A DNA stretch of 64,000 nucleotides from Tsukamurella paurometabola DSM 20162. Lineage in GTDB: Bacteria; Actinomycetota; Actinomycetes; Mycobacteriales; Mycobacteriaceae. A program made the translations under genes and the position numbers. The notes under the pieces were generated by a model, which saw only the letters and a program-made list of their open reading frames with translations, was not told the origin of the DNA and ran no database searches. Positions 32,385-41,355 of the stretch are shown piece after piece (within the stretch, counting starts at the first letter, position 1; each line of letters opens with the position of its first letter). The DNA lies in assembly GCF_000092225.1 (NCBI RefSeq), contig NC_014158.1, forward strand, positions 3,224,001 through 3,288,000. Direction: 5' to 3'.

Positions 32385-33151
32385 GCACTGACAACACCTC
32401 CGGAACCGAACCGAAGTCTGGGCGGCCGGCCCGCACCCGCGGCCCGGCCTTCGCCAGGATCTCCAGTCCCTACTTCCCCGCGCTCGTCGGCGCCTTCGTC
32501 GGCGTCATGATCATCTCGAACATCACCGGCACCAAGGCGGTCAGCCTGTGGGCGTCGTCGCTGCACTTCGAGATCCTCGGCCTGACCTTCGACGGCCTGC
32601 CCACCGACGGCGCGTTCTACCTCTTCCCCCTCGCCTACGTCCTCGGCGATGTGATCTCCGAGGTCTACGGATTCCGGGCGATGCGCCGCGTGATCGCCGT
32701 CGGCTTCGCCATGTTGACGCTCGCCGCGTTGTGCATGTGGATCACCAGCCTGCTGCCGGCCCCGGAGGACGCCAAGGAGACCGCGGCCGCGTTCGACACA
32801 GTAGCCACCGTGGTCCCGATGCTGCTGCTCGCGGGCCTCGCGGGCTACGTGGTCGGTGAGTTCATGAATTCCTACGTCCTGGTCAAGATGAAGGCCTGGA
32901 CCGGCGAGAAGCACCTGTGGTCGCGGCTGCTGGGCTCCACCGTGGTGGGCCAGTTCTTCGACACCGTGGTGTTCTGCTCGATCGCGGCGCCCGCGATCGG
33001 CTGGACCGGATCGGAGTTCGTCGCGTACACGATCATCGGCTTCGTCTGGAAGACACTCGTCGAGGTGGCCATCATGCCGCTGAGCTACGCGGCCTGCGCG
33101 TTCCTCAAGCGCCGCGAACCCACGTACCAGGAAGCCCTGCTCAGGACGTGA
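32381..33151 (+). CDS. Queuosine precursor transporter (VUT/YhhQ family)
   Basis: This 256-residue integral membrane protein of the vitamin-uptake-transporter/YhhQ family imports 7-deazaguanine precursors of queuosine in other bacteria. Family traits are the N-terminal MIISNITGTKAV, FPLAYVLGDVISEVYGF and the last helices with FVWKTLVEVAIMPLSYA. The GTG overlaps the DUF4307 stop. No preQ1 riboswitch is possible given the overlap. Substrate is inferred from family. Confidence 0.85.
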   Translation: MSTDNTSGTEPKSGRPARTRGPAFARISSPYFPALVGAFVGVMIISNITGTKAVSLWASSLHFEILGLTFDGLPTDGAFYLFPLAYVLGDVISEVYGFRAMRRVIAVGFAMLTLAALCMWITSLLPAPEDAKETAAAFDTVATVVPMLLLAGLAGYVVGEFMNSYVLVKMKAWTGEKHLWSRLLGSTVVGQFFDTVVFCSIAAPAIGWTGSEFVAYTIIGFVWKTLVEVAIMPLSYAACAFLKRREPTYQEALLRT

Positions 33152-33190
33152 TCCACGGCACCATGCCGATAGTCATGGTAAGATTGCGGG

Positions 33191-33253
33191 ATACACGGTT
33201 CCGCGCTGGAGCCGTGTATTGCTGCATTTCGGGCCCCGGCACCGACCGGGGCC
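33191..33253 (+). other. Two hairpins in the greA leader
   Basis: An 8-bp stem (ATACACGG 33191-33198 with 33212-33219, plus three more pairs after one mismatch) is followed by a second 8-bp stem (GGCCCCGG 33232-33239 with 33246-33253). A -10-like TAAGAT (33179-33184) would place transcription start close to the first stem. The second stem ends 64 bp before the greA ATG. These may terminate the upstream operon or control greA. Confidence 0.4.
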
Positions 33254-33316
33254 GGACCGCGTTCGGGCACGTCGCCCGGATGCGGCCCTTGAACCACTAC
33301 GACGAACGGAAGTGAC

Positions 33317-33811
33317 ATGACGGACACTCAGGTGACGTGGCTGCCCCCGGAGTCGCACGAGCGCCTCAAGAACGAGTTGGACGCGCTGATCGCCAACCGC
33401 CCCGTCATCGCCGCCGAGATCAATGAGCGCCGCGAAGAGGGCGACCTCAAGGAGAACGGCGGTTACCACGCGGCCCGCGAGGAGCAGGGCCAGCAGGAGG
33501 CGCGCATCCGCCAGCTGCAGGAACTGCTCAACAACGCGAAGGTCGGCGAGGCGCCCACCCAGTCCGGTGTGGCCCTGCCCGGCTCGGTCGTGAAGGTGTA
33601 CTACGACGGCGACGAGAAGGACACCGAGACCTTCCTCATCGCCACCCGCGAAGAAGGCGCGCAGGACGGCGAGCTCGAGGTGTACTCCCCGAACTCCCCG
33701 CTCGGTGCTGCGCTGATCGACGCGAAGGTGGGCGAGAGCCGCGAGTACACGATCCCCAGCGGCGCCACCATCAAGGTCACCCTGGTGAGCGCGGAGCCGT
33801 ACCACTCGTAA
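33317..33811 (+). CDS. greA: Transcription elongation factor GreA
   Basis: This 164-residue factor rescues backtracked RNA polymerase by stimulating transcript cleavage. It has the N-terminal coiled coil with the acidic tip ([27 protein letters not shown]; the acidic residues that enter the secondary channel) and the C-terminal FKBP-like domain ([19 protein letters not shown]). The start has GGAAG eight bases upstream. It keeps the Rv1080c position beside DUF4307/mca. Confidence 0.97.
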   Translation: MTDTQVTWLPPESHERLKNELDALIANRPVIAAEINERREEGDLKENGGYHAAREEQGQQEARIRQLQELLNNAKVGEAPTQSGVALPGSVVKVYYDGDEKDTETFLIATREEGAQDGELEVYSPNSPLGAALIDAKVGESREYTIPSGATIKVTLVSAEPYHS

Positions 33812-33820
33812 GAGATGGAA

Positions 33821-33849
33821 GCGGGCTCACTCCGTCGGAGTGAGCCCGC
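33821..33849 (+). terminator. greA terminator hairpin, shared with the convergent gene
   Basis: A perfect 13-bp stem (33821-33833 with 33837-33849) with a 3-base loop lies ten bases after greA and eighteen bases after the stop of the convergent NodB-like gene. It is therefore probably bidirectional. Confidence 0.85.
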
Positions 33850-33866
33850 GTCGTCGTTGGTCTCGC

Positions 33867-34904
33867 CTACCCCGCCGAACGCGTGCGCAGGAGCTGACTG
33901 ACGGTGACGAAGGCGTACCCCTGCTTCGACAGGTCCGCCAGAGCCCGGTCCAGAGCCGTCGCCGACGCCAGGAAGGTGTCGTGCAGCATGACGATCTGGC
34001 CGGGCTTCATCGTCATCAGCACCTGGGTCAGGCCGTCAGGATTTCCCTGGTAGTTGTAGTCCTGGGTGTCCAGGTCCCAGAGGATCTGGCTCAGTCCCTG
34101 CTTCTTCCCCGCATCCACGACCGCCTGCGAGGTGTGGCCGCCCATCGGCCGGAACAGGGTCGGCGTGATGCCCACGGTCTGCTTCACGGCCTGGTTGGTC
34201 TGCGCGAGCTGCGTGTCCTGCTCGGCCGCCGACAGTGTGGTCATATCGGGCTGCGACCACGTGCCGTTGGCCACCTCGTTGCCGGTGCCGGCGATCGAGA
34301 CCATGATGTCGGGATTCAGCGTCACCTGCGCACCGGTCACGAAGAACGTGCCGCGCGCATTGTGCTGGTCGAGCGTCTGCAGGAATTGCCTGGTCGCGGG
34401 CCCGGGGCCGCCGGAGAAGGTGAGCGCCACGCACTTGCTCTGGGCGCAGTCGACGGTGCCGTCCGGCAGGTACACGGGCTTGGACACCGCACGGGGTACG
34501 TCGGTGGGGCTCGGCGCCGCGGCCCGGGCGGGCGCGGGCGGCGCATCGCCGGGCCGTGCCTGGACGGTGGGGGCCGGAGCGGGAGCCGCGGGCGCGGCTC
34601 CGGCGTTCGGGTTCGGCGCGGTCGGGGCCGGCGGCGGTACCACCACGGTCATGGTCCGCGGGGCGGGAGACGATGCCGCGGAGCTCGGCTGCGGGCTCGC
34701 CGACGCACCGGGGCTCAGTCCCGCGCCGGGGGCGGCGGACGGTGTACTGGACGGCAACGGGTCGAAGGTCAGACTCGATCCGGCCCGGTCGGTGGACGTC
34801 CCGTTGACCGTGCATGCGCCGACGATGGCGCCGGCGATCACCAGCGCACTTCCGCCGACCGCATAGTTGCGGACCTTTCGGCTCTGTTTGGGCCTCAAGA
34901 GCAC
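33867..34904 (-). CDS. NodB-like (CE4) lipoprotein with degenerate catalytic motifs
   Basis: This predicted 345-residue lipoprotein has a basic start, hydrophobic core and lipobox VGAC (Cys near 31), a long Pro/Ala/Ser-rich linker (about 40-165) and a polysaccharide-deacetylase fold. The active-site motifs are altered: TFDDGP of CE4 enzymes is TFSGGP, and the metal-binding HTWSHP is GTWSQP, so both the catalytic/metal aspartates and both histidines are lost, while RPMGGH and MLHDT remain recognisable. It may bind glycan without deacetylating it. The start is uncertain; GTG 34904 follows an AT-rich promoter-like region containing GACACTTGTGTC. Confidence 0.8.
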   Translation of the reverse strand: MLLRPKQSRKVRNYAVGGSALVIAGAIVGACTVNGTSTDRAGSSLTFDPLPSSTPSAAPGAGLSPGASASPQPSSAASSPAPRTMTVVVPPPAPTAPNPNAGAAPAAPAPAPTVQARPGDAPPAPARAAAPSPTDVPRAVSKPVYLPDGTVDCAQSKCVALTFSGGPGPATRQFLQTLDQHNARGTFFVTGAQVTLNPDIMVSIAGTGNEVANGTWSQPDMTTLSAAEQDTQLAQTNQAVKQTVGITPTLFRPMGGHTSQAVVDAGKKQGLSQILWDLDTQDYNYQGNPDGLTQVLMTMKPGQIVMLHDTFLASATALDRALADLSKQGYAFVTVSQLLRTRSAG

Positions 34905-35051
34905 ACTCCAGACACTTGTGTCATCTTCTACAACATTAGTAACAATAGTCCCATCAGGCACAGACGGGAAGTCGTGGCCACCGATGGTGACCGAGTCGTT
35001 ACAGGCCGACCCGGTGTTGCCGCTCGTTCGGCGGCACCGGATCATCAAGAC

Positions 35052-35897
35052 ATGGGGGCCGTATGGAGTTCGATCGACCGGGGAACACGCCTGTTCTGGC
35101 GCGCGACGGGCCGCCGGATCGAGCCCGACGGGGCCGACGCGTGGCTCGCGGCGCCGTGCTCACCGCCCGGTGCCGGCGGTGACGCCTGGCTCCGGCCGTG
35201 GGAGCGCTCGGGGCAGGTAGGCGCCGGAGCGCTCGACGACGGCCTGCTACCCGATATCCGGGCGCTCGATGGCCCCGACTTCCGATCGGCTGATCTGGCT
35301 CCGCAGGTCCGGGACTTCTACGAGCACACCGGGGCGTATCGGATGGACGTCTGGTCGCAGTGGAACGCACTGTTCGCACCCGGCGGCGAAGCGGTCGCGC
35401 GGCTCTTCGGGCGCCGCGTCGAGCAGCTCGCGCTGCCTGTCCAACCACTCGCCGTGAGCCGCGGCATGACCAGTCGGGTGCGTCCCATCACCGATGAGAA
35501 CGGGCGCCGGAACGGCACGGCGTGGCTGCGCACCCTCGCCGCCGATGGATCGTCGGTGTACAGCGGCTACTACCGGATCGGCCGGGTGCCCGCCGATCCG
35601 CAGCCACAGGTGCACGTGAGCTTCCCCCTGGAGGAAGGGAACATCCAGGTGTTCCTGACGCCCCGTGCCGATCGCGACGGGGCGCTGCTCCTGTATTCGC
35701 GGGGCGAGTCGTTCGGACGCGATGGCGCCTACGTCACGGTGCGTTCAGGCGGTTCGTGGTACGCCGCGCGACTGCCGCTGCGCGAGGAGTTCCGTGTCTT
35801 CGTCGACGAGCACGGCGTGCTCCGCACGGACCACCGCCTGTCGGTCCGCTCGCACCCCGCGCTCCACCTGCACTATCGGCTCGAACGCACCGCCTAA
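35052..35897 (+). CDS. Hypothetical protein, 281 residues
   Basis: I recognise no family. The product is soluble, rich in Arg, Gly and aromatic residues, with no signal peptide or membrane segment. It looks like a mixed alpha/beta protein with repeated strand-like segments in the C-terminal half (VHVSFPLEEGNIQVFLTP, LLLYSRGESFGRDGAYVTVR, LSVRSHPALHLHYRLE). ATG 35052 has only a weak ribosome site. Its stop overlaps the metB stop tail to tail (35894-35897). Confidence 0.6.
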   Translation: MGAVWSSIDRGTRLFWRATGRRIEPDGADAWLAAPCSPPGAGGDAWLRPWERSGQVGAGALDDGLLPDIRALDGPDFRSADLAPQVRDFYEHTGAYRMDVWSQWNALFAPGGEAVARLFGRRVEQLALPVQPLAVSRGMTSRVRPITDENGRRNGTAWLRTLAADGSSVYSGYYRIGRVPADPQPQVHVSFPLEEGNIQVFLTPRADRDGALLLYSRGESFGRDGAYVTVRSGGSWYAARLPLREEFRVFVDEHGVLRTDHRLSVRSHPALHLHYRLERTA

Positions 35898-37066
35898 CCG
35901 AGCGCGTTCTCCAGATCGGCGATGAGATCGCCGATGTCCTCGATGCCCACCGACAGCCGCACCAGATCCTCCGGCACCTCGAGCTGCGAACCGGCCGTGG
36001 ACGCGTGGGTCATCGCGGCGGGATGCTCGATGAGCGACTCGATGCCACCGAGCGATTCGGCGAGGGTGAAGACCTCGGTCCGCGCGCAGAATCGCTGCGC
36101 GGCCTCGCGGCCGCCGGCCAGGCGCACGGAGATCATGCCGCCGAAGCGCTTCATCTGCTTGGCCGCTACCGCGTGGTTCGGGTGGCTCTCCAGGCCCGGG
36201 TACAGCACCGTCGACACCTCGGGGCGGCCGGAGAGGAAGTCGACGATCCGCTCCGCGTTATCGCAGTGCCGGTCCATCCGGACGCCGAGCGTCTTGATTC
36301 CGCGCAGCGCGAGGTAGACGTCGAACGGGCCGGGCACCGCGCCAGCGCCGTTCTGCAGGAACGCGAAGTCGGTGTCGAGCTGTTCGTCGTTGGTGATCAG
36401 CGCGCCGCCCACGGTGTCGCTGTGCCCGCCCAGGTACTTGGTCACCGAGTGCAACACCACATCGGCGCCCAGGGTGAGCGGCGTCTGCAGGTACGGGCTG
36501 GCGAAGGTGTTGTCCACCACCAGCTTCGCGCCACCGGCGTGCGCCACTTCGGCGAGCGCGGCGATATCGCCGATGTTGAGCAGCGGGTTGGTCGGCGTCT
36601 CGATCCACACCAGCTTGGTGTTCGGGCGGATCGCCGCCCGCACGGCGTCGACGTCGGTGACGGGTGCCGGGGTGTGCTCGATCCCCCACTGCGAGAAGAC
36701 CTTATCGATCAGGCGGAAGGTGCCGCCGTACGCATCGTCCGGGATGATCAGGTGATCTCCGGGGCGGAGCGTGGCGCGCAGCAGGGTGTCGGTGGCGGCC
36801 ATACCGGAGGCGAAACCGCGACCGAAGGTGCCGTCCTCGATCGCGGCGAGGTTGGCCTCGTAGGCGCGCCGGGTCGGGTTGCCGGTGCGGGCGTACTCGA
36901 ATCCGCCGCGCATGCCGCCGACGCCGTCCTGGGCGAAGGTGGAGCTGGCGTAGATCGGCACGTTGACGGCGCCGGTCAGCGGGTCGGGCTCGTAGCCGGC
37001 GTGGATCGCGCGGGTCGAGAAGCCCTGCGCCGCATGCTTGTCGATGGCGCTCTTCTGCTCACTCAT
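35894..37066 (-). CDS. metB: Cystathionine gamma-synthase/lyase family enzyme
   Basis: This 390-residue PLP enzyme of the Cys/Met metabolism family has the PLP lysine K210 in HSVTKYLGGHSD, the YARTGNPT and SGMAATDT motifs, and ETPTNP. In M. tuberculosis the syntenic Rv1079 is called MetB. Because it directly follows cystathionine beta-synthase (13 bp gap), it may act as cystathionine gamma-lyase in reverse transsulfuration, or as gamma-synthase; sequence alone does not decide. Confidence 0.93.
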   Translation of the reverse strand: MSEQKSAIDKHAAQGFSTRAIHAGYEPDPLTGAVNVPIYASSTFAQDGVGGMRGGFEYARTGNPTRRAYEANLAAIEDGTFGRGFASGMAATDTLLRATLRPGDHLIIPDDAYGGTFRLIDKVFSQWGIEHTPAPVTDVDAVRAAIRPNTKLVWIETPTNPLLNIGDIAALAEVAHAGGAKLVVDNTFASPYLQTPLTLGADVVLHSVTKYLGGHSDTVGGALITNDEQLDTDFAFLQNGAGAVPGPFDVYLALRGIKTLGVRMDRHCDNAERIVDFLSGRPEVSTVLYPGLESHPNHAVAAKQMKRFGGMISVRLAGGREAAQRFCARTEVFTLAESLGGIESLIEHPAAMTHASTAGSQLEVPEDLVRLSVGIEDIGDLIADLENALG

Positions 37067-37079
37067 GTCGCTGGCCCTT

Positions 37080-38462
37080 CTACTTGCCGTGGGAGAGGAA
37101 GTTCAGCACGTCGTGCCGGGTGATCACGCCGACGGGCTTGCCGTCATCGATCACCATGAGAGCGTCGGAGTCACTCAGCGCCTTGTTCGCGGCACTGATC
37201 GGCTCACCCGCTCCGATCAGCGGGAACGCCGGGCCCATGTGCTTGCTCACCGGATCGGCGAGATTCGCCCGGCCCTCGAAGACGGCTGAGAGCAACTCGC
37301 GCTCGGTGACGGCACCCGCCACCTCGCCCGCCATGATCGGGGGCTCGGCGCCCACGACCGGCATCTGCGAGACGTTGTACTCGGCGAGGATCTCGATGGC
37401 GTCGCGAATGGTCTCCGAAGGATGGGTGTGCACCAGGTCGGGCAGTTCCCCCTTCTTGCCGCGCAGGATGTCACCGACGAGTGCCTCCTGCTCGTTGGGG
37501 TCCAGCGGGGTGCGCAGGAAGCCGTAGCTGCTCATCCACTTGTCGTTGAAGATCTTCGACAGGTAGCCGCGGCCGCCGTCGGGCAGCAGCACCACGACCA
37601 CGGCATCGGGATCGCGCTCGGCCACGCGCAGCGCAGCGACGACGGCCATGCCACACGAGCCGCCGACGAGCAGGCCCTCCTCGCGGGCCAGGCGCCGGGT
37701 CATCTCGAACGAGTCGGCGTCGGAGACGGCGATGATCTCGTCCGGGATGTCGGGGTCGTAGGCGGTGGGCCAGAAGTCCTCGCCCACGCCCTCGACCAGA
37801 TACGGGCGACCGGTGCCGCCGGAGTAGACCGACCCTTCGGGATCGGCACCGATCACCTTGACCGCGCCGCCCGAGATCTCCTTGAGGTAGCGGCCGGTGC
37901 CGGTGATGGTGCCGCCGGTGCCGACGCCCGCCACGAAGTGGGTGATCCTGCCCTCGGTGTCGCGCCAGATCTCCGGGCCGGTGGTCTCGTAGTGCGACGC
38001 CGGACCGTTGGGGTTGGAGTACTGGTTGGGCTTCCACGCGCCGGGAATCTCGCGGGTGAGCCGATCGGAGACGTTGTAGTACGAATCCGGATGCTCGGGC
38101 GCGACGGCGGTCGGGCACACCACGACCTCGGCGCCGTAGGCCTTGAGCACGTTGCGCTTGTCCTCACTGACCTTGTCCGGGCACACGAAGACGCACTTGT
38201 AGCCGCGCTGCTGCGCGACGATCGCGAGGCCCACACCGGTGTTTCCGGAGGTGGGTTCGACGATGGTCCCGCCGGGCTTCAACTCGCCCGACTGATCCGC
38301 TGCGTCGATCATCTTCACCGCGATCCGGTCCTTGCTGGACCCACCCGGATTGAGGTATTCGATCTTCGCCGCGACCAGGCCCGATCCGGGGGTGACCACG
38401 GAGTTCAGGCGCACCAACGGGGTGTCGCCGATCAACTCACTGACGTGTCCTGCGATGCGCAT
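37080..38462 (-). CDS. cbs: Cystathionine beta-synthase with CBS domain pair
   Basis: This 460-residue PLP enzyme makes cystathionine from homocysteine and serine. The PLP lysine is K44 (LNPGGSSKDRIAVKM); SGNTGVGLAIVAQQ and the glycine-rich GTGGTITGTGRYLKE loop bind cofactor. A pair of CBS domains (about 335-460) forms the C-terminal regulatory module and ends in GVITRHDVLNFL. There is no N-terminal heme domain. ATG 38462 fits the family start. It forms an operon with metB. Confidence 0.95.
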   Translation of the reverse strand: MRIAGHVSELIGDTPLVRLNSVVTPGSGLVAAKIEYLNPGGSSKDRIAVKMIDAADQSGELKPGGTIVEPTSGNTGVGLAIVAQQRGYKCVFVCPDKVSEDKRNVLKAYGAEVVVCPTAVAPEHPDSYYNVSDRLTREIPGAWKPNQYSNPNGPASHYETTGPEIWRDTEGRITHFVAGVGTGGTITGTGRYLKEISGGAVKVIGADPEGSVYSGGTGRPYLVEGVGEDFWPTAYDPDIPDEIIAVSDADSFEMTRRLAREEGLLVGGSCGMAVVAALRVAERDPDAVVVVLLPDGGRGYLSKIFNDKWMSSYGFLRTPLDPNEQEALVGDILRGKKGELPDLVHTHPSETIRDAIEILAEYNVSQMPVVGAEPPIMAGEVAGAVTERELLSAVFEGRANLADPVSKHMGPAFPLIGAGEPISAANKALSDSDALMVIDDGKPVGVITRHDVLNFLSHGK

Positions 38463-38532
38463 GGCTCTATCGTCCCAGAACGCCCGCCCGCGGCTGCATG
38501 CCGGTGTACGGGATCGCCAGTAGATTGGCCTC

Positions 38533-39450
38533 ATGGGTTACACCCGGCGCCGGTTCGCGCGTGACGCCCTTCGTACTTCTGCAGCCGCCGCCGGTGGCGC
38601 CGGAGCAACCTGGGGCGCGTACGCGTTGCTGAACAAGCAGGCGCGTACCGCGCGCACCGTGATTCCGCACCGCACCGACAAGGCACCGTCGAAGGACGGC
38701 GTCTACTCCCCCGGCCGAGAAGCGGTCGAGCGCCCGGGCCCGGCGCATCCGGCTGACGTCAAGCTGATGGTGTTCGGTGATTCGACTGCCGCCGGCCTCG
38801 GGGTCGACGATGCGGAGCACACCCCCGGCGTGCTGATTACGCGCGGGATCGTCGCCGAGACCGGTCGTACGGTGCAGTACGCGTGCAAGGCGATCGTCGG
38901 TGCCACGTCGAAGGGGCTGGCCGGCCAGATCGAGGCGGCCTTCATCGCGAAGCAGATCCCCGATGTGGCGGTGATCATCGTGGGCGGCAATGACGTCACG
39001 GCACTCAACGGGATCGAATCCTCGGCCCGCAGGCTGGGCGATGCGGTGCGGCAACTGCGGGAGGCGGGCGCCGAAGTGGTGGTGGGCACGTGTCCGGACA
39101 TCGGGGTGGTGACGGCGATTCCGCAGCCGCTGCGGTCGGTGATCCGCCGGTACGGCCTGCAACTCGCAGCGAGGCAGAAGGCCCAGGTGTTGGCGGCGGG
39201 CGGGCATCCCGTGCCGTTCGCCGACACGCTGACGCCGGAGTTCTTGCAGGCGCCCGAGAGGATGTTCTCGCCCGACAACTTCCACCCCTCCGCGGCGGGC
39301 TACGAACTCGCGGCGCGATTGGTCCTGCCGGAGGTGCTGGCCGCGCTCGGTGAGTGGCACGGACCGCTGCCGTCCCCACCCGAGGTCTCGGAGGCGGCGG
39401 ACGCGCAACGGATCTCGGCCCGGCTGCGTCGGCTGTTCGGTCGCGGCTGA
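38533..39450 (+). CDS. Exported SGNH/GDSL-type hydrolase (Rv1075c-like)
   Basis: This 305-residue SGNH hydrolase has the catalytic serine S84 in VFGDSTAAGLG, the block III GGND (N153) and the DxxH pair D248/H251 in SPDNFHPSAAGYE. The N-terminus TRRRFARDAL followed by an alanine-rich core looks like a Tat signal or membrane anchor. M. tuberculosis Rv1075c is a GDSL esterase. Acts probably outside the membrane on esters of lipids or glycans; substrate is unknown. Confidence 0.9.
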   Translation: MGYTRRRFARDALRTSAAAAGGAGATWGAYALLNKQARTARTVIPHRTDKAPSKDGVYSPGREAVERPGPAHPADVKLMVFGDSTAAGLGVDDAEHTPGVLITRGIVAETGRTVQYACKAIVGATSKGLAGQIEAAFIAKQIPDVAVIIVGGNDVTALNGIESSARRLGDAVRQLREAGAEVVVGTCPDIGVVTAIPQPLRSVIRRYGLQLAARQKAQVLAAGGHPVPFADTLTPEFLQAPERMFSPDNFHPSAAGYELAARLVLPEVLAALGEWHGPLPSPPEVSEAADAQRISARLRRLFGRG

Positions 39451-39510
39451 GCCGTCGTTGCGACGCAACCGTGCCACGGCGACGGCCGATCGGTGCGTGA
39501 ACCGCGCACG

Positions 39511-39542
39511 ACGAAGGCCCCCGCCGGGGCGAGGGCCTTCGT
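39511..39542. terminator. Bidirectional hairpin between convergent genes
   Basis: A 10-bp stem (ACGAAGGCCC 39511-39520 with 39533-39542) with an internally GC-rich loop lies between the SGNH hydrolase and the Bax1-like gene. It is followed by GTTTC on the plus strand, so it suits the hydrolase best. Confidence 0.75.
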
Positions 39543-39555
39543 TTCAGGTCAGCGA

Positions 39556-40455
39556 CTAGTCGTTGCTGTAGAAGTAGCTGAGCAGTCGCAGGATCTCGAC
39601 GTACAGCCACACCAGGGTGATCGTGAGGCCGAACGCGACGCCCCATGCGGCCTTGGCCGGAGCGCCCGCGCGGATGAGCTGATCGGCCTGGTCGAAGTCC
39701 AGCAGGAAGCTGAACGCCGCGATGCCGATCATCACCAGCGAGAAGATGATCGCCAGAGTGCTGCCGTCACGCAGTGGGCCCGCACCGCCCGAGAACAGGC
39801 CGATCACCAGGTTGCCCAGGGCGAGCACCATGGCGCCGATCAGCATGCCGAACATCATGCGAGTGAAGCGCGGGGTCACGCGGATCGCGCCGGTCTTGTA
39901 GACCACCAGCATGCCGATGAACACGCCGAAGGTGCCCAGGATGGCCTGCGAGAGGAAGGCGCCGGCGTTGATACCGTCGGCGATCACCCAGTTGGCGAAG
40001 ACGTACGAGATCGAACCGACGAACAGGCCTTCGAACGCGGCGTAGGAGAGCACGATCGCCGGGTTGTCCATCTTGCGACCGAAGGTGCCGATGAGCACCA
40101 GCACCAGGCCACCGATGGCGCCGACGATGGTGAGCGGCGTGGCGAGGCCGGGGTTCGCGCCCACCAGGAAGTACGAGGCGGCCGCGAAAACGATGAGCAC
40201 GCCGAGGGTGGCGGCGGTCTTGGTGACCACATCGTCGACCGTCATGGTGCGGCCACCGGTGGTGGTCTCGTACGGGGCCTGCGGCTGGCCGTACTGCATG
40301 CCCTGCGCCGCACCCGCGGCACCCATGCCGAATCCGGCCGCCTGGTTGAAGCCCTGCTGGTTATAGCCCTGCGGATACCCCTGCTGCGGTACGCCCGCCG
40401 GCTGCTGATTCCCGCGCGTCATTCCCCGCAGGATCGGGTTGCTGCTTTCGCGCAC
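39556..40455 (-). CDS. Bax inhibitor-1/YccA family membrane protein
   Basis: This 299-residue membrane protein has a Gln/Gly-rich cytosolic N-terminus (about 10-70, repeats of QQGYPQGYNQQGF type) followed by seven hydrophobic segments of the BI-1/YccA family ending in LVWLYVEILRLLSYF. Family members are calcium-leak channels or modulators of the FtsH protease; the role here is unknown. GTG 40455 has AAAGGA with a good spacing and is preferred over an upstream ATG. The N-terminal extension is typical of actinobacterial members. Confidence 0.88.
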   Translation of the reverse strand: MRESSNPILRGMTRGNQQPAGVPQQGYPQGYNQQGFNQAAGFGMGAAGAAQGMQYGQPQAPYETTTGGRTMTVDDVVTKTAATLGVLIVFAAASYFLVGANPGLATPLTIVGAIGGLVLVLIGTFGRKMDNPAIVLSYAAFEGLFVGSISYVFANWVIADGINAGAFLSQAILGTFGVFIGMLVVYKTGAIRVTPRFTRMMFGMLIGAMVLALGNLVIGLFSGGAGPLRDGSTLAIIFSLVMIGIAAFSFLLDFDQADQLIRAGAPAKAAWGVAFGLTITLVWLYVEILRLLSYFYSND

Positions 40456-40586
40456 CGTGCTGTCCTTTCGTTTGGTCACGTGCACCTACGTACTGTCCAA
40501 CGATCGCGACCGCCCGGAGGTTCCCGATTCGGACACGTCATTTTACGAACAGCTTACCCACCCGGCGGCGCTCCCGCAGAAGCGAA

Positions 40587-41126
40587 TCAGGCGGCGGGTC
40601 GATCGAGCAGGTCGTAGAGGCGCTGCCGGAGCTCGGTGGGCGCGATCGCGGAGGCGATGGCGGCGAGAGCGTCTTCGTCGTCGCTGCGCATCACGCCGAG
40701 CAGCACATGCGCGGCACCGATGCTGCGGTCCTTGCGGTGCGTCGATTCGCGGAGTGCGAGTTGGAGTGACTTCTTCGAGCCGGGCGCGAACGGGATGTGC
40801 CCGGTGGCGAAGCGTTTGCGGATCGGCCGCAAGATGTCGAAGCCGAACTTGGACGAGACCGCGTCCGCGATCGCACCGACATCGATGCCGATCCCCTTGA
40901 GTGCGGCGGCGTCGCCCTCAGTGATCACGCGGCCGGCGTCGGAGGCGCGGACCGCGTCGGTGGTGAGACCGACATCGGTGAGTTCGCGCTTGAGATCGTC
41001 GTCGGCGCAGTCGAGTACGCCGAGGAGAAGATGAGTGGGTGTGATCCGGTCAGCGCCCGCGTCGCGGGCCTCTTCCTGGGCGAGCACCACGGCGATGCGG
41101 GCGCTCTTGGTGAACCGTTCGAACAT
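40587..41126 (-). CDS. Stand-alone double Clp_N domain protein
   Basis: This 179-residue protein is made only of two Clp N-terminal repeats (FERFTKSARIAVVLAQEEARDAG...ITPTHLLLGVL and LQLALRESTHRKDRSIGAAHVLLGVM) without any AAA+ module. Such proteins may act as ClpC adaptors or substrate decoys. It follows the small HTH gene by 20 bp on the same strand and is probably co-transcribed from the leaderless promoter at 41356-41400. Confidence 0.9.
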   Translation of the reverse strand: MFERFTKSARIAVVLAQEEARDAGADRITPTHLLLGVLDCADDDLKRELTDVGLTTDAVRASDAGRVITEGDAAALKGIGIDVGAIADAVSSKFGFDILRPIRKRFATGHIPFAPGSKKSLQLALRESTHRKDRSIGAAHVLLGVMRSDDEDALAAIASAIAPTELRQRLYDLLDRPAA

Positions 41127-41146
41127 GTCACGTCCTGTTTCCCGGC

Positions 41147-41353
41147 TTACTTGCCGTACTTCTTGTGCACCGCTTGGCGACTGACCGCGAGGTGTGCGGC
41201 GATGTCCTGCCAGGACCAGCCGAGGTTCCGGGCGTTGGCCACCTGGACCGCCTCGAGCTGATCGGCCAGTTTGCGCAGTGCGACGACGGCGCGGAGCCCC
41301 GCTGCGGGGTCATCCGATGCCGCCGATCCGACGAGGGTGGGTGGTGAGCTCAC
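41147..41353 (-). CDS. Small HTH DNA-binding protein partner of the Clp_N protein
   Basis: This 68-residue protein has one helix-turn-helix (about 42-66: LGWSWQDIAAHLAVSRQAVHKKYGK), basic at its end. There is no sensor domain, so control may come through its partner Clp_N protein encoded next. The GTG lies six bases after a TAGATT -10 element, so the mRNA should be leaderless. Two matching dyads overlapping the promoter suggest autorepression. Confidence 0.85.
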   Translation of the reverse strand: MSSPPTLVGSAASDDPAAGLRAVVALRKLADQLEAVQVANARNLGWSWQDIAAHLAVSRQAVHKKYGK

Positions 41354-41355
41354 AA

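Noticed and set aside
32340-32400. preQ1 riboswitch before the queuosine-precursor transporter
   Set aside because: The start codon overlaps the previous gene, leaving no leader, and no preQ1 motif is seen.
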